Shown: positions 7,982-17,179, numbered from the stretch's first letter. The stretch is 64,000 bases of DNA from Granulosicoccus sp045110475 (GCA_045110475.1 JBGCGC010000005.1:1-64000), one strand, 5' to 3'. Notes: generated by a model not told the origin, from the sequence alone. Program-made: numbers and translations.

Positions 7982-8953
7982 CTACCAGTTAACCAACGCG
8001 GAACCCCAGGTGAAACCACCGCCAAAGCCTTCCATGAGCACGGTGTCGCCCCTGCGAATCCGCCCGTCTCGCACGGCGACATCCAACGCTAGCGGAATCG
8101 ACGCCGCTGACGTATTGCCGTGCTCCGCTACAGTTTGCACCACCTTGTCCATCGGCATGGATAATTTTTTTGCGGTGGCGTCGATGATCCGTTGATTGGC
8201 CTGATGTGGTACCAGCCAGTCAATCTCTGACTTGTCCATATTGTTTGCGGTTAGCGTCTCGTCCACGATCCGCCCCAGCGTTCGCACTGCCATTCGAAAC
8301 ACATCGCTACCCGCCATTTCGACAAAGGCTGTGCCCTGTTGCACCGCATCCAACTGATTGGAGACGCCTTTGGGCACCTGTAGCATGGATGCGTAGTCAC
8401 CATCTGCGTGCAAATGTGTAGATCGGATTCCCGGCTGCGAATCGCGCTGCACGATGACAGCTCCAGCACCATCACCAAACAACACGCAGGTATTTCTGTC
8501 AGTCCAGTCGATGATGCGTGAGAATGTTTCAGCGCCAATGACTAATGCGGTTGAAGCCATACCGGTTCGGATAAACTGATCAGCCACCGACAGAGCGTAG
8601 ACGAAACCGGTACAGACCGCCTGTATGTCAAAAGCGGGACAGCCGTGCACATCCAGTCGGCTCTGAAGCAGGCAAGCGGTACTCGGAAACACCTGATCTG
8701 CCGTTGTCGTGGCAACAATAATCAAATCGATTTTCTGTGCAGGAATACCCGCCGCGTCCAGAGCACGTCGGGAAGCGGCCTCTGCCAGATCAAGGGTGAA
8801 TTCGTTATAAGCCGCAATGTGGCGCTGCCGTATGCCGGTGCGCTCCCTGATCCAGGCATCGCTGGTATCCACCATTTTTTCAAGATCGAAATTCGTGACA
8901 ACACGTTCCGGCAGATAACCACCCGTGCCGATGATGCGAGAAAAATGATCCAT
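7982..8953 (-). CDS. fabH: Beta-ketoacyl-ACP synthase III
   Basis: Condenses acetyl-CoA with malonyl-ACP to start fatty acid synthesis. The catalytic triad is present: Cys in AVCTGFVYALS near residue 114, His in VPHQANQRI near 245 and Asn in EHGNTSAASIP near 275. Length is 323 residues, normal for the family. It follows plsX after 9 bases. The fabD-fabG-acpP genes that usually come next are absent; uvrY follows instead. Confidence 0.96.
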   Translation of the reverse strand: MDHFSRIIGTGGYLPERVVTNFDLEKMVDTSDAWIRERTGIRQRHIAAYNEFTLDLAEAASRRALDAAGIPAQKIDLIIVATTTADQVFPSTACLLQSRLDVHGCPAFDIQAVCTGFVYALSVADQFIRTGMASTALVIGAETFSRIIDWTDRNTCVLFGDGAGAVIVQRDSQPGIRSTHLHADGDYASMLQVPKGVSNQLDAVQQGTAFVEMAGSDVFRMAVRTLGRIVDETLTANNMDKSEIDWLVPHQANQRIIDATAKKLSMPMDKVVQTVAEHGNTSAASIPLALDVAVRDGRIRRGDTVLMEGFGGGFTWGSALVNW

Positions 8954-8962
8954 GGGGTAAGA

Positions 8963-10015
8963 CTAGGCTGCGTTAAGCGACTCACCCAGACGGGCTTCGA
9001 TCATGGTGGGCACATTGGTGCCAATCTCCAGCAAGGCGATATCAATGGCATTGGCGAAAGCCACGGCATCAGCGCTTCCATGGCTCTTTACGACAACTCC
9101 ACGCAGTCCCAGAAGGCTGGCACCGTTGTAACGCCGCGGATCAACACGGCTGCCAAACGCGCGCAGTACTGGCAAGGCGATAAGTCCGATCAGTTTATTC
9201 AGTAGGGAGCGTTTAAATTCCTGCTTCAGGTAATGCGACATCAAACGAGCCACACCCTCGGTTGTCTTCAAGGCGACATTGCCGACAAAACCGTCGCAGA
9301 CGACAACATCCACCTTGTCAGTGAATATCTCGTTACCCTCAACAAACCCGGTGTAGTTTAAAGAGCTTTGCGCGAGCAGAGGTGCTGCGCCCTTGACCTG
9401 CTCGTTGCCTTTCAGATCTTCTGAGCCGATGTTGAGCAGACCGACCTTTGGACGCTCTATGCCGTCCACTGCCTGCGCCAGTATCGAGCCCATCAGTGCA
9501 AACTGGTAAAGATTGTTGGCAGAACTGTCGACATTGGCGCCGAGGTCGAGCATGTGCGTGTGACCGTTCATGGCAGGAATGGTGGACGCAATGGCCGGAC
9601 GGTCGATGCCAACCACGGTCTTTAGCACAAACTTGCTGATGGCCATCAGCGCACCGGTGTTGCCCGCGCTGACACAGGCATCTGCGTCGCCGTCCTTGAC
9701 CATATTGATCGCCAGACGCATCGACGATTTCTTTTTGTTACGCAGCGCGACGGCCGCGCTGTCTTCCATGGTAACCACCTCAGCCGCCGGCACCAGCGTG
9801 TAACGTCCCTGCGGAAGCGGATCGCCGCCTATGCACTCGTTGAGCAGCGCGATATTTCCGACCAGCATCAGGTGCACATCCGTACGCTTTTTAAGGATCG
9901 AACGCGCTGCATCGACGGCAACAACAGTGCCTCCGTCGCCACTCATGGCATCGATTGCAACCCTCAGCGTTTTGTTGCCGGGGGTTGCGTTAGCTTCCGC
10001 GGAAGTCTCCGTCAC
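8963..10015 (-). CDS. plsX: Phosphate acyltransferase PlsX
   Basis: Converts acyl-ACP to acyl-phosphate for phosphatidate synthesis by PlsY. The opening LRVAIDAMSGDGG and the internal stretches GALMAISKFVLKT, ANVDSSANNLYQFALMG, CDGFVGNVALKT and NGASLLGLRGVVVKSHG are PlsX hallmarks. Length is 350 residues. The start appears to be a GTG at 10015 without a strong ribosome site, giving about 16 residues before the conserved core. Sits in yceD-rpmF-plsX-fabH, a standard ribosome-protein/lipid cluster. Confidence 0.95.
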   Translation of the reverse strand: MTETSAEANATPGNKTLRVAIDAMSGDGGTVVAVDAARSILKKRTDVHLMLVGNIALLNECIGGDPLPQGRYTLVPAAEVVTMEDSAAVALRNKKKSSMRLAINMVKDGDADACVSAGNTGALMAISKFVLKTVVGIDRPAIASTIPAMNGHTHMLDLGANVDSSANNLYQFALMGSILAQAVDGIERPKVGLLNIGSEDLKGNEQVKGAAPLLAQSSLNYTGFVEGNEIFTDKVDVVVCDGFVGNVALKTTEGVARLMSHYLKQEFKRSLLNKLIGLIALPVLRAFGSRVDPRRYNGASLLGLRGVVVKSHGSADAVAFANAIDIALLEIGTNVPTMIEARLGESLNAA

Positions 10016-10055
10016 GATGCGATTACTGATGGCATGTCACCTGACACCCAAAGAC

Positions 10056-10253
10056 CTAATCTTCGTCCTCTTCGATTTCTTCAGGCGCCTGTACCACCTG
10101 ATTACCACGATAGAAGCCATCTGCCGTGATGTGATGCCGACGATGCAACTCACCGGTTGTTGGATCGGTGGACAGCGTTGTTTTGCTCAGTGCGTCATGT
10201 GAACGACGCATACCGCGGCGAGAGGGAGTCTTGCGGCTCTTTTGAACGGCCAT
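10056..10253 (-). CDS. rpmF: 50S ribosomal protein L32
   Basis: A 65-residue basic protein starting MAVQKSRKTPSRRGMRRSHD, the L32 signature, with STDPTTGELHRRHHI in the middle and an acidic tail. No zinc-binding cysteine pairs are present, so this is the cysteine-free C(-) form. Lies between yceD and plsX as in most gammaproteobacteria. Confidence 0.97.
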   Translation of the reverse strand: MAVQKSRKTPSRRGMRRSHDALSKTTLSTDPTTGELHRRHHITADGFYRGNQVVQAPEEIEEDED

Positions 10254-10287
10254 GATTGATATCCGTTAGCTGATTGCTAGGTAAAGG

Positions 10288-10815
10288 TTAATGTAACTGC
10301 AAATTTTTCAATACATCGAAGGGGTTGGGTTTGCCTTCTTCTGTATCGTTAACGTCGTCTGGCAATGCGCCAAACTCTGTCGTTGTAACGCGACATACCG
10401 ATGCATCGGTGTGTCGAGGAATATCGGGTATATGCAATATGACCTCATCTTCGAAAAGATCAACCACATGTATGTGCCCGCGCTCATCCAGAATCACGGG
10501 GTCGAGCTGTTTTGGCAATGCTTCTGCCTTTTCTTCATTGTCGACAAACACCAGCTCGTAGGGTTCGTCAATGTCTACTTCCATGGACTCCAGACAACGC
10601 TGGCACGCTACTGAAAATGTTGTTTTGATCCGACCACTTGCCACGATATGGTCTTTTCTGCGCGAGAACATCGCAGTACAGTGTATGTCATGCTCTGTTG
10701 CAGCAAGAATATCGCCTAACCGGTTCATCTGATTTTGCGGCAACACAATCTCGAACCGCGTGCCATCACGCGCCAGAAGGTCCGGATTGAACCGTTGAGG
10801 AAGTGCCTTGACCAT
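10288..10815 (-). CDS. yceD: YceD family protein (DUF177), large-subunit rRNA accumulation protein
   Basis: 175-residue protein of the YceD/DUF177 family, needed in E. coli and plants for 23S rRNA accumulation. The family's cysteine pair in VACQRCLESMEVDI and the C-terminal NPFDVLKNL are present. I start at ATG 10815 (MVKALPQRFNP); an in-frame extension upstream would run into the divergent maf start region. It is the first gene of the leftward yceD-rpmF-plsX-fabH run, with about 32 bases to the divergent maf gene. Confidence 0.9.
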   Translation of the reverse strand: MVKALPQRFNPDLLARDGTRFEIVLPQNQMNRLGDILAATEHDIHCTAMFSRRKDHIVASGRIKTTFSVACQRCLESMEVDIDEPYELVFVDNEEKAEALPKQLDPVILDERGHIHVVDLFEDEVILHIPDIPRHTDASVCRVTTTEFGALPDDVNDTEEGKPNPFDVLKNLQLH

Positions 10816-10847
10816 AACCCGCCAATGATAGAGAGTGGAGCAAGTTA

Positions 10848-11429
10848 ATGCAAGCAGTTGTTCTGGCTTCGGGGTCACAATATCGTGCTCAATTGCTCAC
10901 AAGACTCGGGCTGGATTTCCGGGTCGTCAACCCAGACATCGATGAAACCCCACTGACTCGCGAACCGCCAGCCGACCTAAGCAAGCGTCTTGCCAGGCAA
11001 AAGGCCGAAGCTGCCGGCAGGATGCTGACGGGAGATCACCTGATTATCGCCTCGGATCAGGTGGTTGCGAACGGTGATAGCACGCTGGGCAAACCCGGCA
11101 CGCCACAACGTGCCTGTGAGCAGTTAGCAAACATGAGTGGTCGATGCGTGGATGTCTTTACCTCACTGCACATCATCGAGACATCAAGCGCTCGTCATTT
11201 CGCGGCACTGGATAACACGCGCGCCACGTTACGCGTGCTGGATGAGCAAAGCATCGCCCGCTATATCGCTCAGGACGCGCCACTGGACTGCGCCGGAAGT
11301 TTCAAGGCAGAGGCATTGGGCATCACGCTGTTTGAAACGATCCACAGCAATGATCCGACAGCGCTTATCGGCCTGCCTATGATCAAGGTCTGTGAAGGCT
11401 TGAGGTATTTCGGTATCCAGTTACCTTGA
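10848..11429 (+). CDS. yceF: Maf/YceF family nucleoside triphosphate pyrophosphatase
   Basis: Hydrolyses non-canonical NTPs; the YceF subgroup prefers 7-methyl-GTP. The N-terminal signature VVLASGSQYRAQLLTRLGL and the active-site stretch IIASDQVV with EAEALGITLFE later on mark the family. It has 193 residues. GGAG lies 8 bases before the ATG. Divergent from yceD, the usual neighbour, and convergent with pgpA, whose end is 2 bases away. Confidence 0.93.
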   Translation: MQAVVLASGSQYRAQLLTRLGLDFRVVNPDIDETPLTREPPADLSKRLARQKAEAAGRMLTGDHLIIASDQVVANGDSTLGKPGTPQRACEQLANMSGRCVDVFTSLHIIETSSARHFAALDNTRATLRVLDEQSIARYIAQDAPLDCAGSFKAEALGITLFETIHSNDPTALIGLPMIKVCEGLRYFGIQLP

Positions 11430-11431
11430 CC

Positions 11432-11905
11432 CTACAGCAACCAGTAAGCCGTATGCAGTGTCGCAGCGGCAAATATCCCGGCCAGCACATCATCAATCAT
11501 TATCCCTGAACCGCCGTGCACATGGCGATCCACCCAACTGATGGGCCAGGGTTTAACGATATCGAAAAGCCGAAACACTAAAAATCCCGCCAGCATCCAT
11601 TGCCATGTGAGCGGTAAAGCAATCATGGTCACCAGATACCCCACCACCTCGTCCCAGACAATGGCCCCGTGATCATGTACGCCCAGGTATTTTGAGCACT
11701 CGTTGCACACCCAGACACCAAAGAGGTACAAAACCACCAGCGCACCCACATACATCCAAAAATTGATAGGCATCAACAACAACACCGGAATGCCCAGCAA
11801 GGTGCCAAAGGTTCCGGGCGCCTTGGGTGCCAAGCCAAGCCCCATACCCAGCGCAAAAAAATTGGCGACGCTGGCAAAGAGCGCCTTGACGGGGACGGCC
11901 TGCAT
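11432..11905 (-). CDS. pgpA: Phosphatidylglycerophosphatase A
   Basis: Inner-membrane enzyme removing phosphate from phosphatidylglycerophosphate, the step after pgsA. The PgpA core GLGLAPKAPGTFGTLLGIP, the metal-binding WDEVVGYLVTM and the end motif GSGIMIDDVLAG are all present. It has 157 residues with several hydrophobic segments. It follows nusB after 8 bases; nusB-pgpA is a common pairing. Confidence 0.94.
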   Translation of the reverse strand: MQAVPVKALFASVANFFALGMGLGLAPKAPGTFGTLLGIPVLLLMPINFWMYVGALVVLYLFGVWVCNECSKYLGVHDHGAIVWDEVVGYLVTMIALPLTWQWMLAGFLVFRLFDIVKPWPISWVDRHVHGGSGIMIDDVLAGIFAAATLHTAYWLL

Positions 11906-11913
11906 GATCGTTC

Positions 11914-12540
11914 CTACCTTGGTCTCATTTCTTGTGGGCGCAAGCTTACCGCCAGCTTGTCAAGTACACCATTGACATACCGGTGCCCCTTGTCAGCTCC
12001 GAAGCGTTTGGTTATCTCGATGCCTTCGTTGATCACGACTCGTGCAGGGATTTCGAGCTGTTCGCGCAGCTCGAAGGCGGCAATTCGTAAAACGGAGCGC
12101 TCAATCGGGTCTAGGTCGGCGATAGGTCGATCAAGACAGTCCTCGAGCGTATCGTCCAATACTTGCGGTCGTTGACTAACGCCGTTGTACACCAATAGAA
12201 AATAATCGACATCAACACGGCTCATATCCTGATTGTCGATAAACTCCTGGCGAATGGCAGAGCTTTGCGCAGCACTGACATCCCATTGATACAGTGCTTG
12301 CAACACACGCTCACGCGCAAAGCGCCGCGACTGCGCGCGGCCGAGCTTTTTGGGTTTTCGCGGCCGTGGTTGTGCTGGCGATGGTGCCGTGACATCCGCA
12401 GATTGCGCGGCGGTATCGCGCTCCACACTCGCTGCCTCAGCTTCGCGCATCAGATCGCCCAGCGAGCGCGGTGCTTCCGTACCGGGCATCAACGGCAGAT
12501 CGTCGCCGGTCGGTTCACTTGCAGATGGAATTTTTTTCAT
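11914..12540 (-). CDS. nusB: Transcription antitermination factor NusB, with long N-terminal extension
   Basis: NusB pairs with NusE (S10) on boxA RNA in rRNA antitermination. The conserved domain begins at about residue 72 (RFARERVLQALYQWDVS) and continues through DPIERSVLRIAAFEL, VVINEGIEITKRFG and FVNG-like YVNGVLDKL. The frame has 208 residues against about 140 in E. coli. The first 70 are a low-complexity, Ala/Pro/charged segment ending in a Lys/Arg-rich run. The first ATG has only a weak ribosome site, but no other ATG occurs before the core. Confidence 0.93.
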   Translation of the reverse strand: MKKIPSASEPTGDDLPLMPGTEAPRSLGDLMREAEAASVERDTAAQSADVTAPSPAQPRPRKPKKLGRAQSRRFARERVLQALYQWDVSAAQSSAIRQEFIDNQDMSRVDVDYFLLVYNGVSQRPQVLDDTLEDCLDRPIADLDPIERSVLRIAAFELREQLEIPARVVINEGIEITKRFGADKGHRYVNGVLDKLAVSLRPQEMRPR

Positions 12541-12576
12541 GAACCATTTTGCACCGAAAAATAACTCATCGGGTAT

Positions 12577-13965
12577 TTATCCTCGACGCCACTGTGTCTT
12601 TCCACCGGCATCTTCCAAAACAATGCCCTGTGAGGCAAGTTCATCACGAATTTCATCACTGCGCGCAAAGTCCTTGCTGGCACGTGCCTTATGACGCTCT
12701 TCGATAAGCACGCCAATGGCTTCATCAGACAAACCACTCGCAGAAGCGACCCCTTGCAGCGCAGCTTCTGCATCCTGCTGCAAAATGCCCAGACGCCCGC
12801 CCAGATGACTCAATGTATCAGCAAGGACAACCGCACGCGAAGTATCCGACTCCCTGTTCAAACTGCCAGCAAGATCGTGCATCGTTGCCAGTGCTTCAGG
12901 CGTATTGAGATCATCATTCATGGCTAGCTCAAAACGCTCAAGGGAAGTCGCGTCGAGCTGATCCTTGTCCGGGTTAGTCGTTAGCGTATGTCCACGCAAT
13001 GCGGTGTAAAACCTGCGAACAACCGAGCGCGCAGCATCGAGCGCCTCATCGGAATAGTTAAGCGGGCTTCTGTAATGACTACCAATAATGAAGGTGCGTA
13101 TTTCTTCGCCGCTGTAGTCGTGAAGAACATCCTTGATAGTCAGAAAATTGTTTAGCGACTTGGACATTTTTTCATCGTCGATGCGCACCAGTCCGTTGTG
13201 CATCCAGTAACGTGCAAACGTACCACCGGTTAACGCCTCACTTTGCGCAATCTCGTTCTCGTGGTGTGGGAATTCAAGGTCCATACCGCCGCCATGAATA
13301 TCGAATTCTTCACCCAGCAAATCCATAGACATGGCCGAACACTCAATGTGCCAGCCGGGACGCCCCTGCCCCCACGGTGATTCCCAGCTGGGCTCACCGG
13401 GCTTTGCCGACTTCCAGAGGACAAAATCCAGAGGATCGCGCTTGTTTTCATCAACGGCAATACGCTCTCCGGAACGCAACTCTGATACCTTGCGACCAGA
13501 CAGCTTGCCGTACTCGGCAAACGAGCTGACAGCATAAAACACATCACCATTGTCCGCTGCGTAGGCATGCCCCGACTCGATGAGCCTGATGATGATTCGG
13601 ATCATGCTATCGATGGTATCGGTTGCCTTGGGTTCATGCGTGGGCGGCAGCACGTTCAGTGCGCGTTCGTCCTTGTGCATCTCATCAATGAATCTTTGGG
13701 ACAAGGCCGTGGGTGATTCGTCATTTTCTGCTGCTCGACGAATGATCTTGTCGTCCACGTCAGTGATGTTGCGAACGTACTTCACCATGTAACCTATGGA
13801 TTGAAGATGCCGAAACAGCACATCGTAAACAATCATTACACGACCATGACCAACGTGACAGTCGTCGTAGACCGTTATACCGCACACATAAAGCCCGACG
13901 TGACGCTCCTGCAGCGGTTTAAAGGGCTCTTTTCGTCGAGATAGGGTGTTGTACAAATGCAGCAT
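12577..13965 (-). CDS. cysS: Cysteinyl-tRNA synthetase
   Basis: Class I synthetase charging tRNA-Cys. It shows the zinc-site start YVCGITVYDDCHVGHGR (with the HIGH-equivalent HVGH), the second cysteine region WHIECSAMSMDLLGE, the zinc histidine/glutamate FPHHENEIAQSEA and KMSKSLNNF. Length is 462 residues, the family norm. Divergent from the cyclophilin genes, which commonly neighbour cysS. Confidence 0.97.
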   Translation of the reverse strand: MLHLYNTLSRRKEPFKPLQERHVGLYVCGITVYDDCHVGHGRVMIVYDVLFRHLQSIGYMVKYVRNITDVDDKIIRRAAENDESPTALSQRFIDEMHKDERALNVLPPTHEPKATDTIDSMIRIIIRLIESGHAYAADNGDVFYAVSSFAEYGKLSGRKVSELRSGERIAVDENKRDPLDFVLWKSAKPGEPSWESPWGQGRPGWHIECSAMSMDLLGEEFDIHGGGMDLEFPHHENEIAQSEALTGGTFARYWMHNGLVRIDDEKMSKSLNNFLTIKDVLHDYSGEEIRTFIIGSHYRSPLNYSDEALDAARSVVRRFYTALRGHTLTTNPDKDQLDATSLERFELAMNDDLNTPEALATMHDLAGSLNRESDTSRAVVLADTLSHLGGRLGILQQDAEAALQGVASASGLSDEAIGVLIEERHKARASKDFARSDEIRDELASQGIVLEDAGGKTQWRRG

Positions 13966-14106
13966 CGAGGCTCGGATACAGTGAAATGAGGTAATAAAGC
14001 GACAAGCGTAGCAGATTACTTAATGGTTACTGGGGCGGGATGCTCACGGAAATACCGCTAATATAACGGGCTTGAACAACTTGCACTAACAACATCAGGA
14101 ATTGTG

Positions 14107-14904
14107 ATGTCATTCAGACTCGCTGCGGCTTTTTTACCACTAGCTCTCATTTCATTGCTGTTTTCATCAACAGCAATCACCCAGACCACAAGCGTCGGTC
14201 CGGAAAGCAACCCTAAGGTAATCATTCAAACCACGCTCGGCGACATGGTCGTTGAGCTCGATGCAGAGCGAGCACCCAGAACCGTCGAAAATTTCCTCGC
14301 CTACGTTGATGAGAACTTTTATGCAGATACGGTTTTTCACAGAGTCATCGAAGGCTTCATGATTCAGGGCGGTGGCTTCACCACCAGTTATCAGCGAAAA
14401 ACAACGCGGCAGCCGGTCAGTAACGAAGCTTACAACGGTCTTCGCAACCGACAGTACACCATCGCGATGGCCAGAACGACAGCACCCCATTCAGCCACCT
14501 CACAGTTCTTTATCAACAGCGAGAACAACCGTAATCTGGATCACACCGGCACGACACAACGAGGCTGGGGTTACACCGTTTTTGGTCGTGTCGTTCAGGG
14601 ACAGGACATCGTCGATGCAATCAGCCGCGTTCGAACGGGCTCTGGCGGACCATTCAGTCGAGATGTACCGAGCGAAGCCATTGTCATTTTGGGTGTCGAG
14701 CGCTGGCCTGCAACGCCAATAGAGGCTGACGTCCAGGGAGATACCCCCTCTAGCACGGGCGAACCCCTTGAGGGCGCAGCGGCAGCCAATCCAGAGCGTA
14801 CGGTTATTCAACGAGCGCAATCGCAAGCACAGAAAATCACGACCCGCGTCGATATGAGTGACGATGATGAACCCGTTTCCAGCGAAATCGTCAAACAGAA
14901 CTAG
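14107..14904 (+). CDS. Periplasmic cyclophilin-type peptidylprolyl isomerase (PpiA-like) with C-terminal extension
   Basis: Exported proline isomerase. The first 25 residues form a signal peptide (LAAAFLPLALISLLFSSTAI). The cyclophilin core follows with FHRVIEGFMIQGGGF, MARTTAPHSATSQFFIN and WGYTVFGRVVQGQDIVD. After the core, about 75 residues are polar, rich in Glu, Ser and Gln, and unlike E. coli PpiA. The ATG at 14107 is preferred over the GTG at 14104 because AGGA lies at better spacing. A second cyclophilin gene follows 54 bases on. Confidence 0.9.
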   Translation: MSFRLAAAFLPLALISLLFSSTAITQTTSVGPESNPKVIIQTTLGDMVVELDAERAPRTVENFLAYVDENFYADTVFHRVIEGFMIQGGGFTTSYQRKTTRQPVSNEAYNGLRNRQYTIAMARTTAPHSATSQFFINSENNRNLDHTGTTQRGWGYTVFGRVVQGQDIVDAISRVRTGSGGPFSRDVPSEAIVILGVERWPATPIEADVQGDTPSSTGEPLEGAAAANPERTVIQRAQSQAQKITTRVDMSDDDEPVSSEIVKQN

Positions 14905-14958
14905 TTGGCTGATACACTTTACGGTTTTCATTAAACCGAACAGCCACAAACTCTCCTT

Positions 14959-15456
14959 ATGAAAGCGACAATCACTACGAACAAGGGTACGGTCGTCCTC
15001 GAACTCGATCTGGAAAAAGCGCCAGAAACGTGCGCCAATTTCAAGCAGTATGCCGATGATGGTCACTACGACAACACCATTTTCCATCGTGTGATCCCGA
15101 ACTTCATGATTCAGGGTGGTGGCTTCACCGCTGACATGGATCAGAAACCCACCCGCGACACGATCAAAAATGAGGCGGCAAACGGTTTGGAGAACAGTCT
15201 GGGAACCGTGGCCATGGCCCGTACCCCCGACCCGCACTCAGCCAGTTCGCAGTTTTTCATTAACCTCACAGACAACGACTTCCTGAATTTCCGGGAAGAG
15301 TCACAGGCGGGCTATGGCTACTGTGTCTTTGGCAAGACAATAGAAGGCATGGAAACTGTCGATGCGATTGCGGCCGTCAGTACCGGCTCCGCCGGCCCCC
15401 ATCAGGATGTGCCCGTAGAGTCGGTCATCATAGAATCCATCGTCGTCAGCGAGTAA
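14959..15456 (+). CDS. ppiB: Cytoplasmic cyclophilin B, peptidylprolyl isomerase
   Basis: 165 residues, no signal peptide, beginning MKATITTNKGTVVLELDLEK. The active-site region FHRVIPNFMIQGGGF, MARTPDPHSASSQFFIN and GYGYCVFGKTIEGMETVD are standard for PpiB. The cysS / ppiB / lpxH neighbourhood is conserved in gammaproteobacteria, with cysS divergent here. Confidence 0.95.
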   Translation: MKATITTNKGTVVLELDLEKAPETCANFKQYADDGHYDNTIFHRVIPNFMIQGGGFTADMDQKPTRDTIKNEAANGLENSLGTVAMARTPDPHSASSQFFINLTDNDFLNFREESQAGYGYCVFGKTIEGMETVDAIAAVSTGSAGPHQDVPVESVIIESIVVSE

Positions 15457-15498
15457 CACGCACGGTATCCGAAGCTGCCGGTTTCGGCCTGCAACGGC

Positions 15499-16224
15499 AT
15501 GGGTTCGCACACGGTTTTCATTGCCGATCTGCATCTGGATCCGGGTCAGCCCTTGCAGTGCCAACTGGCGCTGAACTTTCTGCAACAAGCGCGTCACGCC
15601 AAAGCCCTGTACATTCTCGGTGACCTGTTCGAGTACTGGATTGGCGATGACGCGGGAATACCGCTCTACAATGAGGTGGTAGACGCCCTCGCGGTTGCGT
15701 CCGCGCACTGCCAGATCACCATCATGCTCGGCAACCGTGACTTCCTGCTGGGAGAGGAATTCGCCAGTGCAGCCAATGCCACACTGATACGCGAAGACGA
15801 GCTTGTGATCGAGCTTGACGGCAAGCCTGTTTTGCTACTGCACGGCGATACCCTCTGTACTGAGGACCGCGAGTACCAGGCATTTCGTCAACAAGTCAGG
15901 GACCCGCAATGGCAACAGACCTTCCTTGACAAGACAATTGACGAGCGAATCGCCTACGCCAACTACCTGCGCGAACAGAGTAAACAGCTCAGTGCCGAAA
16001 AAACAACCCAGCTGATGGATGTCTGCGCATCGCAGGTGCAATCAAGATTCGACGCAAGTGCTTGCAAGACAATGATTCATGGGCATACTCACCGACCTCA
16101 TATACACACCGATAAGGTTACAGAGCGTTGTCGTGTGGTACTGGGCGACTGGCATCCCGATCATGCGCTCTACGCGCTGCATGATTCGACCGGCCTTCAC
16201 CTGCGACGTTTTGAATCAATCTGA
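15499..16224 (+). CDS. lpxH: UDP-2,3-diacylglucosamine diphosphatase
   Basis: Releases UMP from UDP-2,3-diacylglucosamine to give lipid X in lipid A synthesis, at the inner membrane surface. All calcineurin-like metal motifs are visible: IADLHLDPGQP, LGDLFEYWIGDD, MLGNRDFLLG, LLLHGDTLCTED and MIHGHTHRP. Length is 241 residues, as in E. coli. It ends 9 bases before the convergent DUF455 gene, with no hairpin terminator visible between them. Confidence 0.95.
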   Translation: MGSHTVFIADLHLDPGQPLQCQLALNFLQQARHAKALYILGDLFEYWIGDDAGIPLYNEVVDALAVASAHCQITIMLGNRDFLLGEEFASAANATLIREDELVIELDGKPVLLLHGDTLCTEDREYQAFRQQVRDPQWQQTFLDKTIDERIAYANYLREQSKQLSAEKTTQLMDVCASQVQSRFDASACKTMIHGHTHRPHIHTDKVTERCRVVLGDWHPDHALYALHDSTGLHLRRFESI

Positions 16225-16233
16225 TCAGGCATA

Positions 16234-17097
16234 TCACGCATTAGCGGCCTTGTATTCGCTCTCCATCTGCTTGATTAGTGCCAGTTCCTGCTCGTTGAAA
16301 CCGGCTTGCAAGCGGGCTTCCCTATTGTAGGGGCTTCGCAAGTAAGCGCTGTTCTCACCCCGCAACAAATCGTGGAATACCGTTGTCCCGTCCAGCGACC
16401 GTTGCTCACAGATATGCCTGAACCAGCGATTGCCCACTTCCACATGTGTAATTTCATCGGTGTAGATACGCTGCAGGATATCGGCGGTTTCATGGTCCTT
16501 CAAATGGCGCAGTTTTTCGATCATGGGTGGGGCAACATCCAGCCCACGTGCCTCCAGAATTCTGGGCACCAGCGCCATCCTGACCAACACATCGTGATCG
16601 GTGCGCCGCGCCATATCCCACAAGCCATCGTGCGCTGGCAATTGCCCGTAAAAGGCATCAAGTGAGGCAAGCCGATGGTGCAACAGTAAAAAGTGCTCAC
16701 CCTCATCTGATGCAACACGCAACCAGTCTTCAACGTAGTTTTCCGGCAAGCCCCTGAATCGATAGACGGCATCAAGCGCCAGATTTATCGCATTGAATTC
16801 GATATGAGCCAGCGAATGTATCAAGGCCACTCTACCCTCAAGGCTACCGAGTCCGCGCCGTGCAAGATCTCTTGCATCGACCAGCCGGGGTTTTTCAGGT
16901 CGACCGGGAGCCTCAAGAACGCGAACCGTTGAGCCGCCAGAATCTCGCAACGCCTGTTTCTGTTGGCTTGGCGTCATTGCCATCCAGTCCCTGTAAAGTG
17001 CCTTGCTTGCTTCGGCCTTCTGTACAGGCTCTGCACAAAGCAGCGCATCTTCTGCCGCGACATAGACATCAGTAACGACAACTGTGGACTTGCTCAT
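16234..17097 (-). CDS. DUF455 family ferritin-like protein
   Basis: 287 residues. The sequence has the DUF455 pattern of paired helices carrying carboxylate/histidine ligands, for example LIHSLAHIEFNAINLALD, VASDEGEHFLLLHHRL and IYTDEITHVEVGNRWF, consistent with a ferritin-like di-iron fold. A proline/arginine-rich segment (VLEAPGRPEKPRLVDARD) precedes the bundle. No biochemical role is established for the family that I can name. It is transcribed divergently from the neighbouring lipoprotein gene and convergently with lpxH. Confidence 0.88.
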   Translation of the reverse strand: MSKSTVVVTDVYVAAEDALLCAEPVQKAEASKALYRDWMAMTPSQQKQALRDSGGSTVRVLEAPGRPEKPRLVDARDLARRGLGSLEGRVALIHSLAHIEFNAINLALDAVYRFRGLPENYVEDWLRVASDEGEHFLLLHHRLASLDAFYGQLPAHDGLWDMARRTDHDVLVRMALVPRILEARGLDVAPPMIEKLRHLKDHETADILQRIYTDEITHVEVGNRWFRHICEQRSLDGTTVFHDLLRGENSAYLRSPYNREARLQAGFNEQELALIKQMESEYKAANA

Positions 17098-17179
17098 GAA
17101 ATTTTCGTGTCTGGCGCGAGTGGTACCATCCTACGATAAACCACGCGCTCCGAAATGGCATGACGATCGTAACAACATC

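Noticed and set aside
14930..14950. CGGTTT/AAACCG stem between the two cyclophilin genes as a terminator
   Set aside because: The stem is only 6 bases, AT-rich in part, and lacks a T-run.
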